DNA of 54,713 nt, taken from positions 1 through 54,713 of the forward strand of contig CASEOS010000010.1 in the NCBI GenBank assembly GCA_949289635.1, read 5' to 3'. The notes beneath the pieces are model-generated. The model ran no database searches. It was not told the origin of the DNA and was given only the letters and a program-made list of their open reading frames with translations. This document shows positions 44,596 through 53,206 of the stretch, one piece after another (within the stretch, counting starts at the first letter, position 1; each line of letters begins with the position of its first letter). Source of the stretch: an uncultured Eubacteriales bacterium (GTDB lineage: Bacteria; Bacillota; Clostridia; TANB77; CAG-508). Position numbers and translations under genes: made by a program.

Positions 44596-45969
44596 CTATA
44601 CAATAAAAAATGTCCAAAAAGAAACGTCCCCAATTGCCCCAATATTTCTAAATAAATTATTAAATATTCCTCTAATCTCTTCAATAATATTTTGTGGTTC
44701 TGTATAAACTTTTAACTCATAAGGATATGTAAAATTTGATCTTTTTGCAGGTTTTAATGTATATATTTCATTTGGCAACCCTAGATATCCATTTGATGTA
44801 TATATTTCTTGATTCATATAGTCTTTATACCATTCTTTTTGCCCTATTAAGTATTCATTTTCATATCCATATTCTTTATAGTCATGTAATGCTGGTATAT
44901 CGTAGTTATATTCTTTTGCCGTTCTTTCTAATGAATGTAAAAATTCATGTAAAAATACTTCCTCTGGGAATTGGTTAATCCTTCTGTCATATTTATATAT
45001 GTAACTTCTTGAACTGTTTGGTAATCGAATATTGGAAAATCCAATTCCATAATAGTCCATAGAACCTAATCCTATCCAATCTTTGATTTCAATATCATCT
45101 TCATATTCTTCATTTCCTAATCTGACAACCACAAAAATATGGTCATAATTGTTTTGATTAATGATATCTTTTATTTGTTTTTCTATATCTTCTGGTGCAA
45201 CATAATATCCAAATTCGTTATCATATGATAAAGATGTAATTGGTTCTTGTATTTCATATATGTCACAATTTGCTGTCATTTTTCCTTTTGATAATATATT
45301 ACAAGAATCTTCAAATCTCTCTATTGTATTTTTGATATCTGTAATATCTGTATTTGTCACTTGAATATCAATTTCTTTATTATCTATGATAACATTTGTA
45401 TTTTCAAAAATAAAACAAGCAAAATTCCAATTACTATCTTCTTCAGCTTGTCCTTCTTCCATTTTAAAATCAGAAAACCAAGCTTCTCCTTTGGCATATC
45501 CTCCTGTTCCTCCCAATCGAAAGGCGATGTCTACTGTATCCCTATTTTTCGAATTAAATATAAATTCTACTTCTTGCCAATCACTATCGCCACTGACAGC
45601 AACAGATCTTTCTACTGTATCAGAAATGGAAATCTGTGCTCCTATACTAGAAACATTTTTATCTGCTTCCACTCCCTTTGTTTTTATCATACAAGTCACT
45701 CTATATGGTGTATTTTTTTCTACTTGCACTTCTTTTGAAAACATTGCATCATTGAATTCATTTGATGTTATTCTATAACTATTCATCTCTGAATATTTTA
45801 CTTCTCCATCTCTTTTAAATTCTGATGTATGCAATTTGGCTTCACTACGTATAAAATCATTAAAATTATTACTTTGATAAAATTGATATGCTAAATATAC
45901 TGCAATCATTAAAATAACAAAGGTAAATATGTTAATGATTAAAGCTTTCGCACTTCTATTTTTTCTCAT
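44596..45969 (-). CDS. Anchored metalloprotease-like protein with carbohydrate-binding-type domain
   Basis: 457 residues. A membrane span (about 8-28) is followed by a beta-sandwich resembling CBM4/9-type carbohydrate-binding modules (TPYRVTCMIKTKG, DWQEVEFIFNS, GYAKGEAWFSDFKMEEG, about 85-170). The later half carries HEFLHSLE (HExxH) near residue 347, a zinc-protease motif, in an otherwise unfamiliar sequence. The last 14 or so residues (GAIGDVSFWTFFIV) are encoded by a REP-like arm, so the original C-terminus was probably a little different. It precedes no promoter of its own and follows the GT39 gene by 18 nt, suggesting a role in handling surface glycoproteins. Function inferred. Confidence 0.72.
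   Translation of the reverse strand: MRKNRSAKALIINIFTFVILMIAVYLAYQFYQSNNFNDFIRSEAKLHTSEFKRDGEVKYSEMNSYRITSNEFNDAMFSKEVQVEKNTPYRVTCMIKTKGVEADKNVSSIGAQISISDTVERSVAVSGDSDWQEVEFIFNSKNRDTVDIAFRLGGTGGYAKGEAWFSDFKMEEGQAEEDSNWNFACFIFENTNVIIDNKEIDIQVTNTDITDIKNTIERFEDSCNILSKGKMTANCDIYEIQEPITSLSYDNEFGYYVAPEDIEKQIKDIINQNNYDHIFVVVRLGNEEYEDDIEIKDWIGLGSMDYYGIGFSNIRLPNSSRSYIYKYDRRINQFPEEVFLHEFLHSLERTAKEYNYDIPALHDYKEYGYENEYLIGQKEWYKDYMNQEIYTSNGYLGLPNEIYTLKPAKRSNFTYPYELKVYTEPQNIIEEIRGIFNNLFRNIGAIGDVSFWTFFIV
44607..44642. repeat. REP-like element, family 1 (single arm inside a coding end)
   Basis: TGTCCAAAAAGAAACGTCCC followed by CAATTGCCCC at 44611-44640. It overlaps the last codons of the metalloprotease-like gene. 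Confidence 0.8.
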
Positions 45970-45987
45970 ACCCTATTTTCCTTTTTA

Positions 45988-47508
45988 TTATTCTTTTTCT
46001 AATAATATAATGTTGTATACATAATTTTGATATTTTGTATCAAATTCTGTAGGCTCAATTAATGTTTTTATTCCTTCTTTTGGGAATGCATTATATAATC
46101 CACAATCTCCTGAATCAATTAGCCAAATTCTTCCATGATAGTCTTTTAAGATATCCTCGTAATTATATATAATTTCCATACCTGGTCCATAAGCTTTATA
46201 TGCTTCTTCTACATCCCAATATCCCCCATTATAAAAATATTGTTTACTGTCTGGAAAAAAGGCTGCAATGACACCACCATTTCCTATATTGGAATAAATT
46301 AAAATATCATCTAATTCAATATTTTCTTTTAAATATTCTATTTGTTTCATATTACTTTCATCATAATTTATCATTATATTTGTAATATTACTCATACAAC
46401 CTAAAATAAATATTACTGCACATATAACATATGTTAGCCATTTTCTTTTTTCTTTTGACATAAAAAATGCTAGTCCGAAAATATATAGTCCTGTTATCAC
46501 AATTAAATATCTTGCGTATAAAATTGGTGTAAATATAGAAATAATTAACACAGCTATTATAACCAATAAATATACACTAATTGCTAATATTCCTGGTAAA
46601 ATTTCTTCTTTTTGCTTTTTTGCTTGATAAATTCTATATAGTGTATATATATACATTCCTATTGAAGCTATTAATGCTATAATTGTTTGTAAATTAAATG
46701 CAAAATCAGAATCTAACTGTCTTCTAAATTGAAAAGTTGGTACTTCGATTAATGTGCTAAATTGTAAGGCTATCCAAAATCCGCTTTCTACATGTGCCAC
46801 TTGTCCTTTTAAATACCATAGCCATGGAATATATAAAAGAATTTGTATCACTGCTAAAACAATAAAATTTCTTAATAATTTTGAATTTTCTTTTCTATTT
46901 TTTATTAAATAGATTAGCAAGAATAAATTAATAATTCCCGCTGTTGCTAATGCATAATAATGTATATAACATACTGAAATGCTAAATATTCCAAATAGAA
47001 TTAAATTTTTGTTTTGTAATTTGAATTCATTCTTTTCTTTTACATTTTTATATATTCGATATGCATAAATTGCCATCAAAGTCACAATTAAACATGACCA
47101 TGAATACATTCTGATTTCTTGGCTATATGTACACATAATTGGTAAGAAATAAGTTAAAAATGAAAATAGTATACCTACTCTTTCACCAAAATCTTTTCGT
47201 ATATGGGTATAACCTAAAATCCCCAATATTCCAATTGCTAATACAGAAAATACTCTAAATGCAATAATATTATTTCCAAAAATCATCCAAACAATATGTA
47301 ATACCCAATAATATAATGGAGGATGAACATCATTTCCTGTTATATTCCATATTTCACTAAAACTATGTTTTGCAATAGCTACTGAATAGCTTTCATCAAA
47401 CCAAATATTTTCATGAAAAGCTGATAAACTGATAAATATAATCCCTAATATAATAATTCCTATATGTATATATTTACTTTTTTTGTTAATCTTTTTTAAT
47501 TGTTTCAT
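45988..47508 (-). CDS. GT39-type membrane glycosyltransferase
   Basis: 506 residues with about ten membrane spans and the ArnT/PMT layout. The first outside loop carries the acidic ENIWFDESYSVAIAKHSF (catalytic Asp-Glu type), followed by NDVHPPLYYWVLHI. Such enzymes transfer a sugar from a polyprenyl-phosphate donor to a lipid or protein on the outer face of the membrane. It lies between a GT2 enzyme that could make the donor lipid and the metalloprotease-like protein. Acceptor unknown. AGGAGAAA lies before the ATG. Confidence 0.87.
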   Translation of the reverse strand: MKQLKKINKKSKYIHIGIIILGIIFISLSAFHENIWFDESYSVAIAKHSFSEIWNITGNDVHPPLYYWVLHIVWMIFGNNIIAFRVFSVLAIGILGILGYTHIRKDFGERVGILFSFLTYFLPIMCTYSQEIRMYSWSCLIVTLMAIYAYRIYKNVKEKNEFKLQNKNLILFGIFSISVCYIHYYALATAGIINLFLLIYLIKNRKENSKLLRNFIVLAVIQILLYIPWLWYLKGQVAHVESGFWIALQFSTLIEVPTFQFRRQLDSDFAFNLQTIIALIASIGMYIYTLYRIYQAKKQKEEILPGILAISVYLLVIIAVLIISIFTPILYARYLIVITGLYIFGLAFFMSKEKRKWLTYVICAVIFILGCMSNITNIMINYDESNMKQIEYLKENIELDDILIYSNIGNGGVIAAFFPDSKQYFYNGGYWDVEEAYKAYGPGMEIIYNYEDILKDYHGRIWLIDSGDCGLYNAFPKEGIKTLIEPTEFDTKYQNYVYNIILLEKE

Positions 47509-47616
47509 ATTTTTCTCCTATATTTTTTTCTTCCATAATAATAAGTGGAACATTATTTTATTGTCATCCTTAACAACATTAAAACGTCCACTTATCTTTT
47601 TTATTTATTCTATTTT

Positions 47617-48882
47617 TTAAACTAATTCTTTTTCAGTTTGTGCTTTACCATTATTAGAAACATCTGCTATTTTTATACTTCTTACATGGTTTATTTTCTC
47701 CCAAGAAGTATTTCTAATAAATAAGCATTTAAAGTTTATACATAACCATGTTAATAAAAATAGTGGATAACAAAGCAATCCTTTTGCCATTGGTTTTATT
47801 TTTCTTCCATCTAGCCACATTGCAAACATTCCTACAAATATTGGTAATACAAATGTTGGAACCAAATACATAATTAAGTTTTTGATTAATTCTGCTGTTG
47901 TAATAGATGCTGAATTATACATGATAAAGTTTGATAATAATAATGCAATCGTTATAATAAACATTGGTATGCTTCCAACAATATATAATAAACCATCAAG
48001 ATTTATCATTTTCTTGTTTTCTTTAGCTGCTGTTGCTAATTCTTTTGTATATCTCTTAATACATTGTATATGACCAACTGTCCATCTACTTCTTTGTGAC
48101 CAACTTTGTCTAAATCCTGTTGGTTGTTCATCATATACGATAGCATCTGTTGCCCAACCTAATTTTTTACCTTTGATAATTCTTTTTAAAGAAAATTCAA
48201 TATCTTCTGTTAATGTTTCTGTATCCCAACCTTGTGGTTTAATAATATCAAATTTTACCATAAATCCTGTACCATTTAATAATGGTGATAATCCGATATT
48301 ATATCTAGCTAAATGATAAAATCTATGCATTTGCCAATAGAAGATAGCATATCCTGCTGTTATCCAGTTATCAGATGGATTTTTGATATCTCTATAACCT
48401 TGTACAACATCTTCTCCTTGACATAGCTTTTTATTCATATTTTTTATAAAGTTCTTATCAACGATATTATCTGCATCAAATACAAAGAAAGCATCATATG
48501 GTGCATTTTCAGCTATTTTTTGTTGTAAAAACCAATTTAGTGCATATCCTTTTGTTTTCTTAGTTGCATCAAATCTTTCATAAACAATCGCACCAGCTTC
48601 TTTTGCAATTTTTGCTGTATTATCTGTACAATTATCAGCAATAACATATATATCATATAAGTCTTTATTGTAAGTTTGGTTTTTTAAACTTTCGATTAAA
48701 TTTCCTACAACTGCTTCTTCGTTATGTGCTGGTATAATTGCCATAAAACGATGCTCTTTATTTACTTTTAAAGGTTTATCCTTTAATTTTACTAAAGAAC
48801 ATAAACTAATAACAACTTGATATAGCCAAAAAATTGTTACTGTCCATACTAAAGCTTCTCTTAGTATATATAAATAATCCAT
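47617..48882 (-). CDS. Membrane family 2 glycosyltransferase, processive type
   Basis: 421 residues. One N-terminal span (about 8-30) and four C-terminal spans flank a cytoplasmic GT-A domain. The domain has FMAIIPAHNEEAVVGNLIES, DNCTDN, DxD in FVFDADNIV, TED in ETLTEDIEF and QRSRW (Q/RxxRW) in WSQRSRWTVG. That set is typical of processive or lipid-linked synthases such as hyaluronan/cellulose-like enzymes. The product cannot be told from sequence. GAGAGGT precedes the ATG and a good promoter lies at 48936-48964, so this begins the GT2-GT39-metalloprotease unit. The gap of 108 nt before GT39 holds an imperfect hairpin. Confidence 0.9.
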   Translation of the reverse strand: MDYLYILREALVWTVTIFWLYQVVISLCSLVKLKDKPLKVNKEHRFMAIIPAHNEEAVVGNLIESLKNQTYNKDLYDIYVIADNCTDNTAKIAKEAGAIVYERFDATKKTKGYALNWFLQQKIAENAPYDAFFVFDADNIVDKNFIKNMNKKLCQGEDVVQGYRDIKNPSDNWITAGYAIFYWQMHRFYHLARYNIGLSPLLNGTGFMVKFDIIKPQGWDTETLTEDIEFSLKRIIKGKKLGWATDAIVYDEQPTGFRQSWSQRSRWTVGHIQCIKRYTKELATAAKENKKMINLDGLLYIVGSIPMFIITIALLLSNFIMYNSASITTAELIKNLIMYLVPTFVLPIFVGMFAMWLDGRKIKPMAKGLLCYPLFLLTWLCINFKCLFIRNTSWEKINHVRSIKIADVSNNGKAQTEKELV

Positions 48883-48935
48883 TTTTTTACCTCTCTTTTA
48901 ATATACTTTCTATATATTATTATACTACCTTTTAT

Positions 48936-48964
48936 ATTATACTATTATTGCCAAAATATTGCAA
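48936..48964 (-). promoter_or_regulatory. Promoter for the GT2-GT39 unit
   Basis: Minus strand TTGCAA (48959-48964), 17-nt spacer, TATAAT (48936-48941). Confidence 0.75.
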
Positions 48965-49000
48965 CTTTTTTAATAAAATTTAATATATTTTTAATAAATT

Positions 49001-50311
49001 TTACATACCTCTTTCTCCACGCATATTTTCGGCATCTGCTTCTATATCTTCTTCTAAATCTTCTTGAAATTCTTCTAGGGTTTTATCTTCATCTCTGTTT
49101 TCCCATGCTCTTTCTACCATTTCTCTAACTTCGTTTTCCGTAAACTTATCTGCAATTTCTCCATTCTGCATTAATTTTTCTACCGTATCATCTACATGAT
49201 TATGATTTGATGTATTTGGATTTCCATCCATATCTTCTTGCCTCATTTCTTCGCATGGTTCTTCTTGAGCATTTTCATGTTGTTTTGCTTCTTGATATGA
49301 AGCTTCTACCGAACGATACCCATCTTGATATTCTTGCGATAATTTTTGTGTTTGTTCATCCATACCCTCTACTGGATTTTTTGAATGTGAAGTTTCTAAC
49401 TGTTTATCTAAACTTTTATTTCCTTCAATACCATTTCCACCTATTGTTTTATTAGCAGAATGGTATACTTCTACTTCTCCATATTGCCCTTTTTCTATTC
49501 CTATCGTTTCTTGTCCCTGTACTCTTAACCTGGTTAATACATCTCCTTTTTTCGCAGGCTGATTTTTGTTTTGTCTTACTTGATAATTTTGCTCTTCTGG
49601 ATTCGTTCCTTCTTGTGTATCATTTTCCAAATCTAAAGCTCTTACAATTGGTTTTCCATCTTTTCCAGTTTTATTTGTTATGACAACAGCTTCATATCTT
49701 GATGAATGTCCTTCTAATCTTTTTCCATTTTCATCTCTTAAATTGTCTAACTCATCTGATTCTACAATACCTAATTTTCCGTTTTTTTCATCTGCCCCTT
49801 TAATTACTCCTGCTTTTTCTAATTTTTCTCCTATTGAGTCCATATCTGTTGCCATTGTATCCATAGCTACTTCTTGTTTTATCTGTATATCGCCTGTTGT
49901 ATTTTCTACTTTTTGTTTTCTTCCTCTAATTGGTTCTTCTTGTTTTCTACCTTTTTTTTGACTTGCATCTACTTTTTCTGATTTTTTATCTTTTTCTTCT
50001 GTTCCGATTGTTTTTTGATATCCCATTTGTCTATCATAAACATTTTCTTCTTGTTCCTTTTGGGATTCTGTTTTCATAATTTCTTCTTTTCCTGCTGTCT
50101 CAATTACTTGTGTTATCTCATCTCTTATTTGACCAGACAATTCATTTTCTAAGGTATTTTCTCTAAATACGATTAATGTATCTGCCATGATATTCGGGTC
50201 AAATACACCTACCACTTCACTTCCTAAAATATATTTATATAATTCTCCATCTTTTTCTACTCCTAATTGTTTATTTTCACCATTCACATTTACACTGCCT
50301 AATACTTTCAT
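49001..50311 (-). CDS. Acidic, largely disordered protein, 436 aa
   Basis: Not recognised. The first 75 residues have some order (MKVLGSVNVNGENKQLGVEK, then YILGSEVVGVFDP). The remainder is Glu/Lys/Gln/Asn-rich and low in hydrophobics, with coiled-coil-like patches near the end (VEKLMQNGEIADKFTENE). No signal peptide or membrane span. The AAAGGAG site lies about 40 nt before the ATG, next to a three-codon ORF, and a small hairpin intervenes; the immediate upstream region has no good site. A consensus promoter lies at 50394-50422. The gene is monocistronic. It might be a scaffold or a structural protein; nothing is certain. Confidence 0.6.
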   Translation of the reverse strand: MKVLGSVNVNGENKQLGVEKDGELYKYILGSEVVGVFDPNIMADTLIVFRENTLENELSGQIRDEITQVIETAGKEEIMKTESQKEQEENVYDRQMGYQKTIGTEEKDKKSEKVDASQKKGRKQEEPIRGRKQKVENTTGDIQIKQEVAMDTMATDMDSIGEKLEKAGVIKGADEKNGKLGIVESDELDNLRDENGKRLEGHSSRYEAVVITNKTGKDGKPIVRALDLENDTQEGTNPEEQNYQVRQNKNQPAKKGDVLTRLRVQGQETIGIEKGQYGEVEVYHSANKTIGGNGIEGNKSLDKQLETSHSKNPVEGMDEQTQKLSQEYQDGYRSVEASYQEAKQHENAQEEPCEEMRQEDMDGNPNTSNHNHVDDTVEKLMQNGEIADKFTENEVREMVERAWENRDEDKTLEEFQEDLEEDIEADAENMRGERGM

Positions 50312-50393
50312 AACTTTTTTATGTATATATTAAATATACATATCTCCTTTCTTTATTTTTAATATATTTGCCTATTCTCTTTCTCTTTTTTAT

Positions 50394-50422
50394 ATTATAG
50401 TATAATTCTAAATTTTCTTCAA
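50394..50422 (-). promoter_or_regulatory. Promoter for the disordered-protein gene
   Basis: Minus strand TTGAAG (50417-50422), 17-nt spacer, TATAAT (50394-50399). Confidence 0.75.
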
Positions 50423-50544
50423 TAAATTTAAGAAAGTTTTCGTTTACTATTTTTATGTTTTATGATATAATAAAAAATAGGGATAAATATTTTTCTACGT
50501 AATAACAAAATCCTGAAGAAATCATAAAATTAAAAGGGGTTTTT

Positions 50545-51096
50545 ATGAAAAAAGAAATCAAAGAATGGAATTCTGTAAACACTTCCATAAATAATAAAGA
50601 ATTTTTAAATATCATTGAAGACCTAGTAAATAATGAGACTGTACAAGAAATGAAAAAATATAGACAACATTACGAAACCACCTGTTTTGACCATTGCTAT
50701 ATGGTTTCTTATTATTGTTATCTAATATGTAAAAAATATCATCTAGATTATACATCAGCCACAAGAGCTGCTATGTTACATGACTTGTTTTTATATGATT
50801 GGCGTGTTCGTCAGCCTGATAGAAAAGGACTACATGCTTTCACACATGGAAAAACGGCTTGTGACAATGCCAGTAAATTATTTGATTTATCTCAAAAAGA
50901 AAAAGATATGATTTTGACACATATGTGGCCAGTGACAATGCAATTTCCAACATCAGTTGAAGGTCTTATTTTAACTTTTGTAGATAAATATTGTGCTATG
51001 TCTGAAACTTTTGAAGTACTAAAATCTAGAATATTTATGAAAAAAGCATTCCGCTATGCTTATGTATTTTTTAGTTTATTAATGATACGATTTTAA
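50545..51096 (+). CDS. HD-domain phosphohydrolase
   Basis: 183 residues. Metal-ligand pattern of the HD superfamily: His in FDHCYMVSYY (about 50), the HD pair in AAMLHDLFLYDW (about 78-79), His in HAFTHGKTAC, and Asp in LTFVDKYCAM near residue 150. Such proteins cleave phosphoester bonds in nucleotides or signalling molecules; the substrate is not visible. No membrane span except a mildly hydrophobic end. AAAAGGGG precedes the ATG. It is transcribed alone and closed by a terminator at 51114-51144. Confidence 0.82.
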   Translation: MKKEIKEWNSVNTSINNKEFLNIIEDLVNNETVQEMKKYRQHYETTCFDHCYMVSYYCYLICKKYHLDYTSATRAAMLHDLFLYDWRVRQPDRKGLHAFTHGKTACDNASKLFDLSQKEKDMILTHMWPVTMQFPTSVEGLILTFVDKYCAMSETFEVLKSRIFMKKAFRYAYVFFSLLMIRF

Positions 51097-51113
51097 AACT
51101 TATTTTATATATA

Positions 51114-51144
51114 AAAACGTTCCCTGCTAAGGAACGTTTTTTGT
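51114..51144 (+). terminator. Rho-independent terminator after the HD gene
   Basis: AAAACGTTCC/GGAACGTTTT 10-bp stem with a 7-nt loop, followed by TTTTTTG. Confidence 0.9.
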
Positions 51145-51278
51145 TTATGTTTATAATATTGATAAATTCAACAAAGTTTCCAATTTCTATTCTCATTTCA
51201 TAATTTTTATAATATAATGACAATGTATAAAAAATATAATTATATTTTTATCTAGTATTAAAAAATCAGGTGATTTAT

Positions 51279-52163
51279 ATGAAAAAAATTTTATTCAAAG
51301 GCTGTGGAACAGCTATCAGTACACCTTTTGACGAGAATGGTGTTAATCTTAAAGAATTTGAAAGACTTGTTAATTTTCAAATTGAAAATGGCGTAGATGC
51401 CATTATTGTGTGTGGAACGACAGGCGAATCTTCTACTATGACAGAAGAAGAAAAAGATGCTACGATTTCTTGTGCTGTCAAAACGGCTAACGGAAGAGTA
51501 CCTATTATTGCTGGTACTGGCGGAAATAACACCATAAAGGTTATTGAAAATTCTAAAAAAGCAGAAGCTTTAGGTGTTGATGGACTTTTAATTGTTACTC
51601 CTTATTACAATAAATGTACACAAAAAGGATTAATTGAACATTATAAAGTAATTGCTGAAAGTGTATCTTTACCAATTATTTTGTATAGTGTACCAAGTAG
51701 AACTGGTGTCAATATTTTACCAGAAACTTGTTTAGAACTATCTAAAATGGATAACATTGTTGCTATCAAAGAAGCAAGTGGCAATTTATCACAAGTAGCC
51801 GAAATTGCACATTTATGTGGAGATAATTTACATATTTATTCAGGAAATGATGATCAAATATTGCCTATTTTATCATTAGGAGGACTTGGTGTCATATCTG
51901 TTTTATCAAATGTAAAACCACAATATACACATGATATGGTTCAAAACTTTTTTGATGGTAATATTAAAAAAGCTACAAAAATGCAATTAGATGCTTTACC
52001 TTTGATAAAAGCTCTATTCTCAGAAGTGAACCCTATTCCTGTTAAAGCTGCTTTAAATCATATTGGCTATCATTATGGAATTCCTAGATTACCACTTACC
52101 AAAATGAGTAGTGATAAAGAACAAAAATTGATTGAAGAATTAGATAAATTAAAAGGAGTATAG
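51279..52163 (+). CDS. dapA: 4-hydroxy-tetrahydrodipicolinate synthase
   Basis: Condenses pyruvate with aspartate semialdehyde in the lysine/meso-diaminopimelate pathway. The ATG at 51279 gives 294 residues and has AGGTGAT 4 nt upstream. Motifs: GTTGESSTM for pyruvate binding, the Tyr in ILYSVPSRTGV, the Schiff-base Lys in AIKEASGNL (about residue 163) and the late GGLGVISVLSN. Followed 155 nt later by dapB in the same direction. The product feeds peptidoglycan cross-linking. Confidence 0.95.
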   Translation: MKKILFKGCGTAISTPFDENGVNLKEFERLVNFQIENGVDAIIVCGTTGESSTMTEEEKDATISCAVKTANGRVPIIAGTGGNNTIKVIENSKKAEALGVDGLLIVTPYYNKCTQKGLIEHYKVIAESVSLPIILYSVPSRTGVNILPETCLELSKMDNIVAIKEASGNLSQVAEIAHLCGDNLHIYSGNDDQILPILSLGGLGVISVLSNVKPQYTHDMVQNFFDGNIKKATKMQLDALPLIKALFSEVNPIPVKAALNHIGYHYGIPRLPLTKMSSDKEQKLIEELDKLKGV

Positions 52164-52317
52164 TAACGAATTCTACTTATAGTGAAAAAAATATAATAAA
52201 TTTATATTTTAGAAATTACGAATTATACATAAATTTAAACAAGATATAATAACGTATGTAGTAAACAAATCATAATGAATTTTAATAATAAAATTTTGTA
52301 AATAATGGAGGTATCAA

Positions 52318-53067
52318 ATGTTAAACGTATTCGTAAATGGTTGTAATGGAAAAATGGGAAATGTAGTATGCAACTTGGTAGAAGAAAATGAAAACATGCA
52401 AGTGATTGGCGGATTTGACAAAGTAAGTTATTCTGATTCTAAATTCCCAATTTTTACAGAAATAGAAAGTATTACTGTAAAACCAGATGTTATTATTGAC
52501 TTTTCTCTTCCTGTTGCAACATTAAATATATTAAATTATGCAAAAACAAATAAAATACCAATGGTTATTGCCACAACTGGATTTACAGATGAAGAAGCAA
52601 AAATGATTGAAGAAGCAAGTAAAACAATTCCTATCTTTAAATCTGCTAATATGTCTTTTGACATTATGCTTATGAAAAAAATGGTTTCTTGGCTTGCTCC
52701 ATTTTTAAAAAATACAGATATTGAAATTATTGAAGCACATCATAATAGAAAAGTCGATAGTCCAAGCGGTACTGCCCAAATGTTAGCAGATAGTATTAAT
52801 GAATCTTTAGGAAATACCCTTCATTGTGAATATAACAGACATGATAAACATGAAAAAAGAGATAAAAATGAAATTGGAATGTCTTCTATCAGAGGCGGAA
52901 ATATTGTTGGAGAACATTCTGTTCAATTTATTGGTAATTTTGAAACTTTTGAAATCAAACATACCAGTTATTCCAGAAATGTATTTGCAGAAGGCGCTTT
53001 AAGAGCTGCTGAATTTATTGTAAATGTACAGCCTGGCATATATGCTATGGAAGATATGTTTGATTAA
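52318..53067 (+). CDS. dapB: 4-hydroxy-tetrahydrodipicolinate reductase
   Basis: Next step of the diaminopimelate pathway, using NAD(P)H. 249 residues. NVFVNGCNGKMGNVV binds the nucleotide; the substrate-binding block is IIEAHHNRKVDSPSGTA (about 138-154), with the catalytic His-His-Lys; SIRGGNIVGEHSVQF is the other signature. GGAGG lies 7 nt before the ATG. The 155-nt gap from dapA has no clear terminator, so the two may be cotranscribed. A REP-like arm follows the stop codon. Confidence 0.95.
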   Translation: MLNVFVNGCNGKMGNVVCNLVEENENMQVIGGFDKVSYSDSKFPIFTEIESITVKPDVIIDFSLPVATLNILNYAKTNKIPMVIATTGFTDEEAKMIEEASKTIPIFKSANMSFDIMLMKKMVSWLAPFLKNTDIEIIEAHHNRKVDSPSGTAQMLADSINESLGNTLHCEYNRHDKHEKRDKNEIGMSSIRGGNIVGEHSVQFIGNFETFEIKHTSYSRNVFAEGALRAAEFIVNVQPGIYAMEDMFD

Positions 53068-53072
53068 TGACA

Positions 53073-53112
53073 GTTTGGGACAATTGGGGACGTTTCTCTT
53101 TGGACATTTTTA
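53073..53112. repeat. REP-like element, family 1 (single arm)
   Basis: TTTGGGACAATTGGGGACGT followed by TTCTCTTTGGACATTTTT, just after the dapB stop. Confidence 0.75.
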
Positions 53113-53143
53113 TCTTTAGGATTTTATAAAAACACATTTTTAA

Positions 53144-53180
53144 AGTAAGATGAATCACATTCATCTTACTTTTGTTTTTG
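53144..53180 (+). terminator. Rho-independent terminator after dapB
   Basis: AGTAAGATGAAT/ATTCATCTTACT 12-bp stem with a 3-nt loop, then TTTTGTTTTT. It may also serve the converging pilin-like gene. Confidence 0.85.
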
Positions 53181-53206
53181 CACTACTTTATTCATTTTTT
53201 AAGTTC

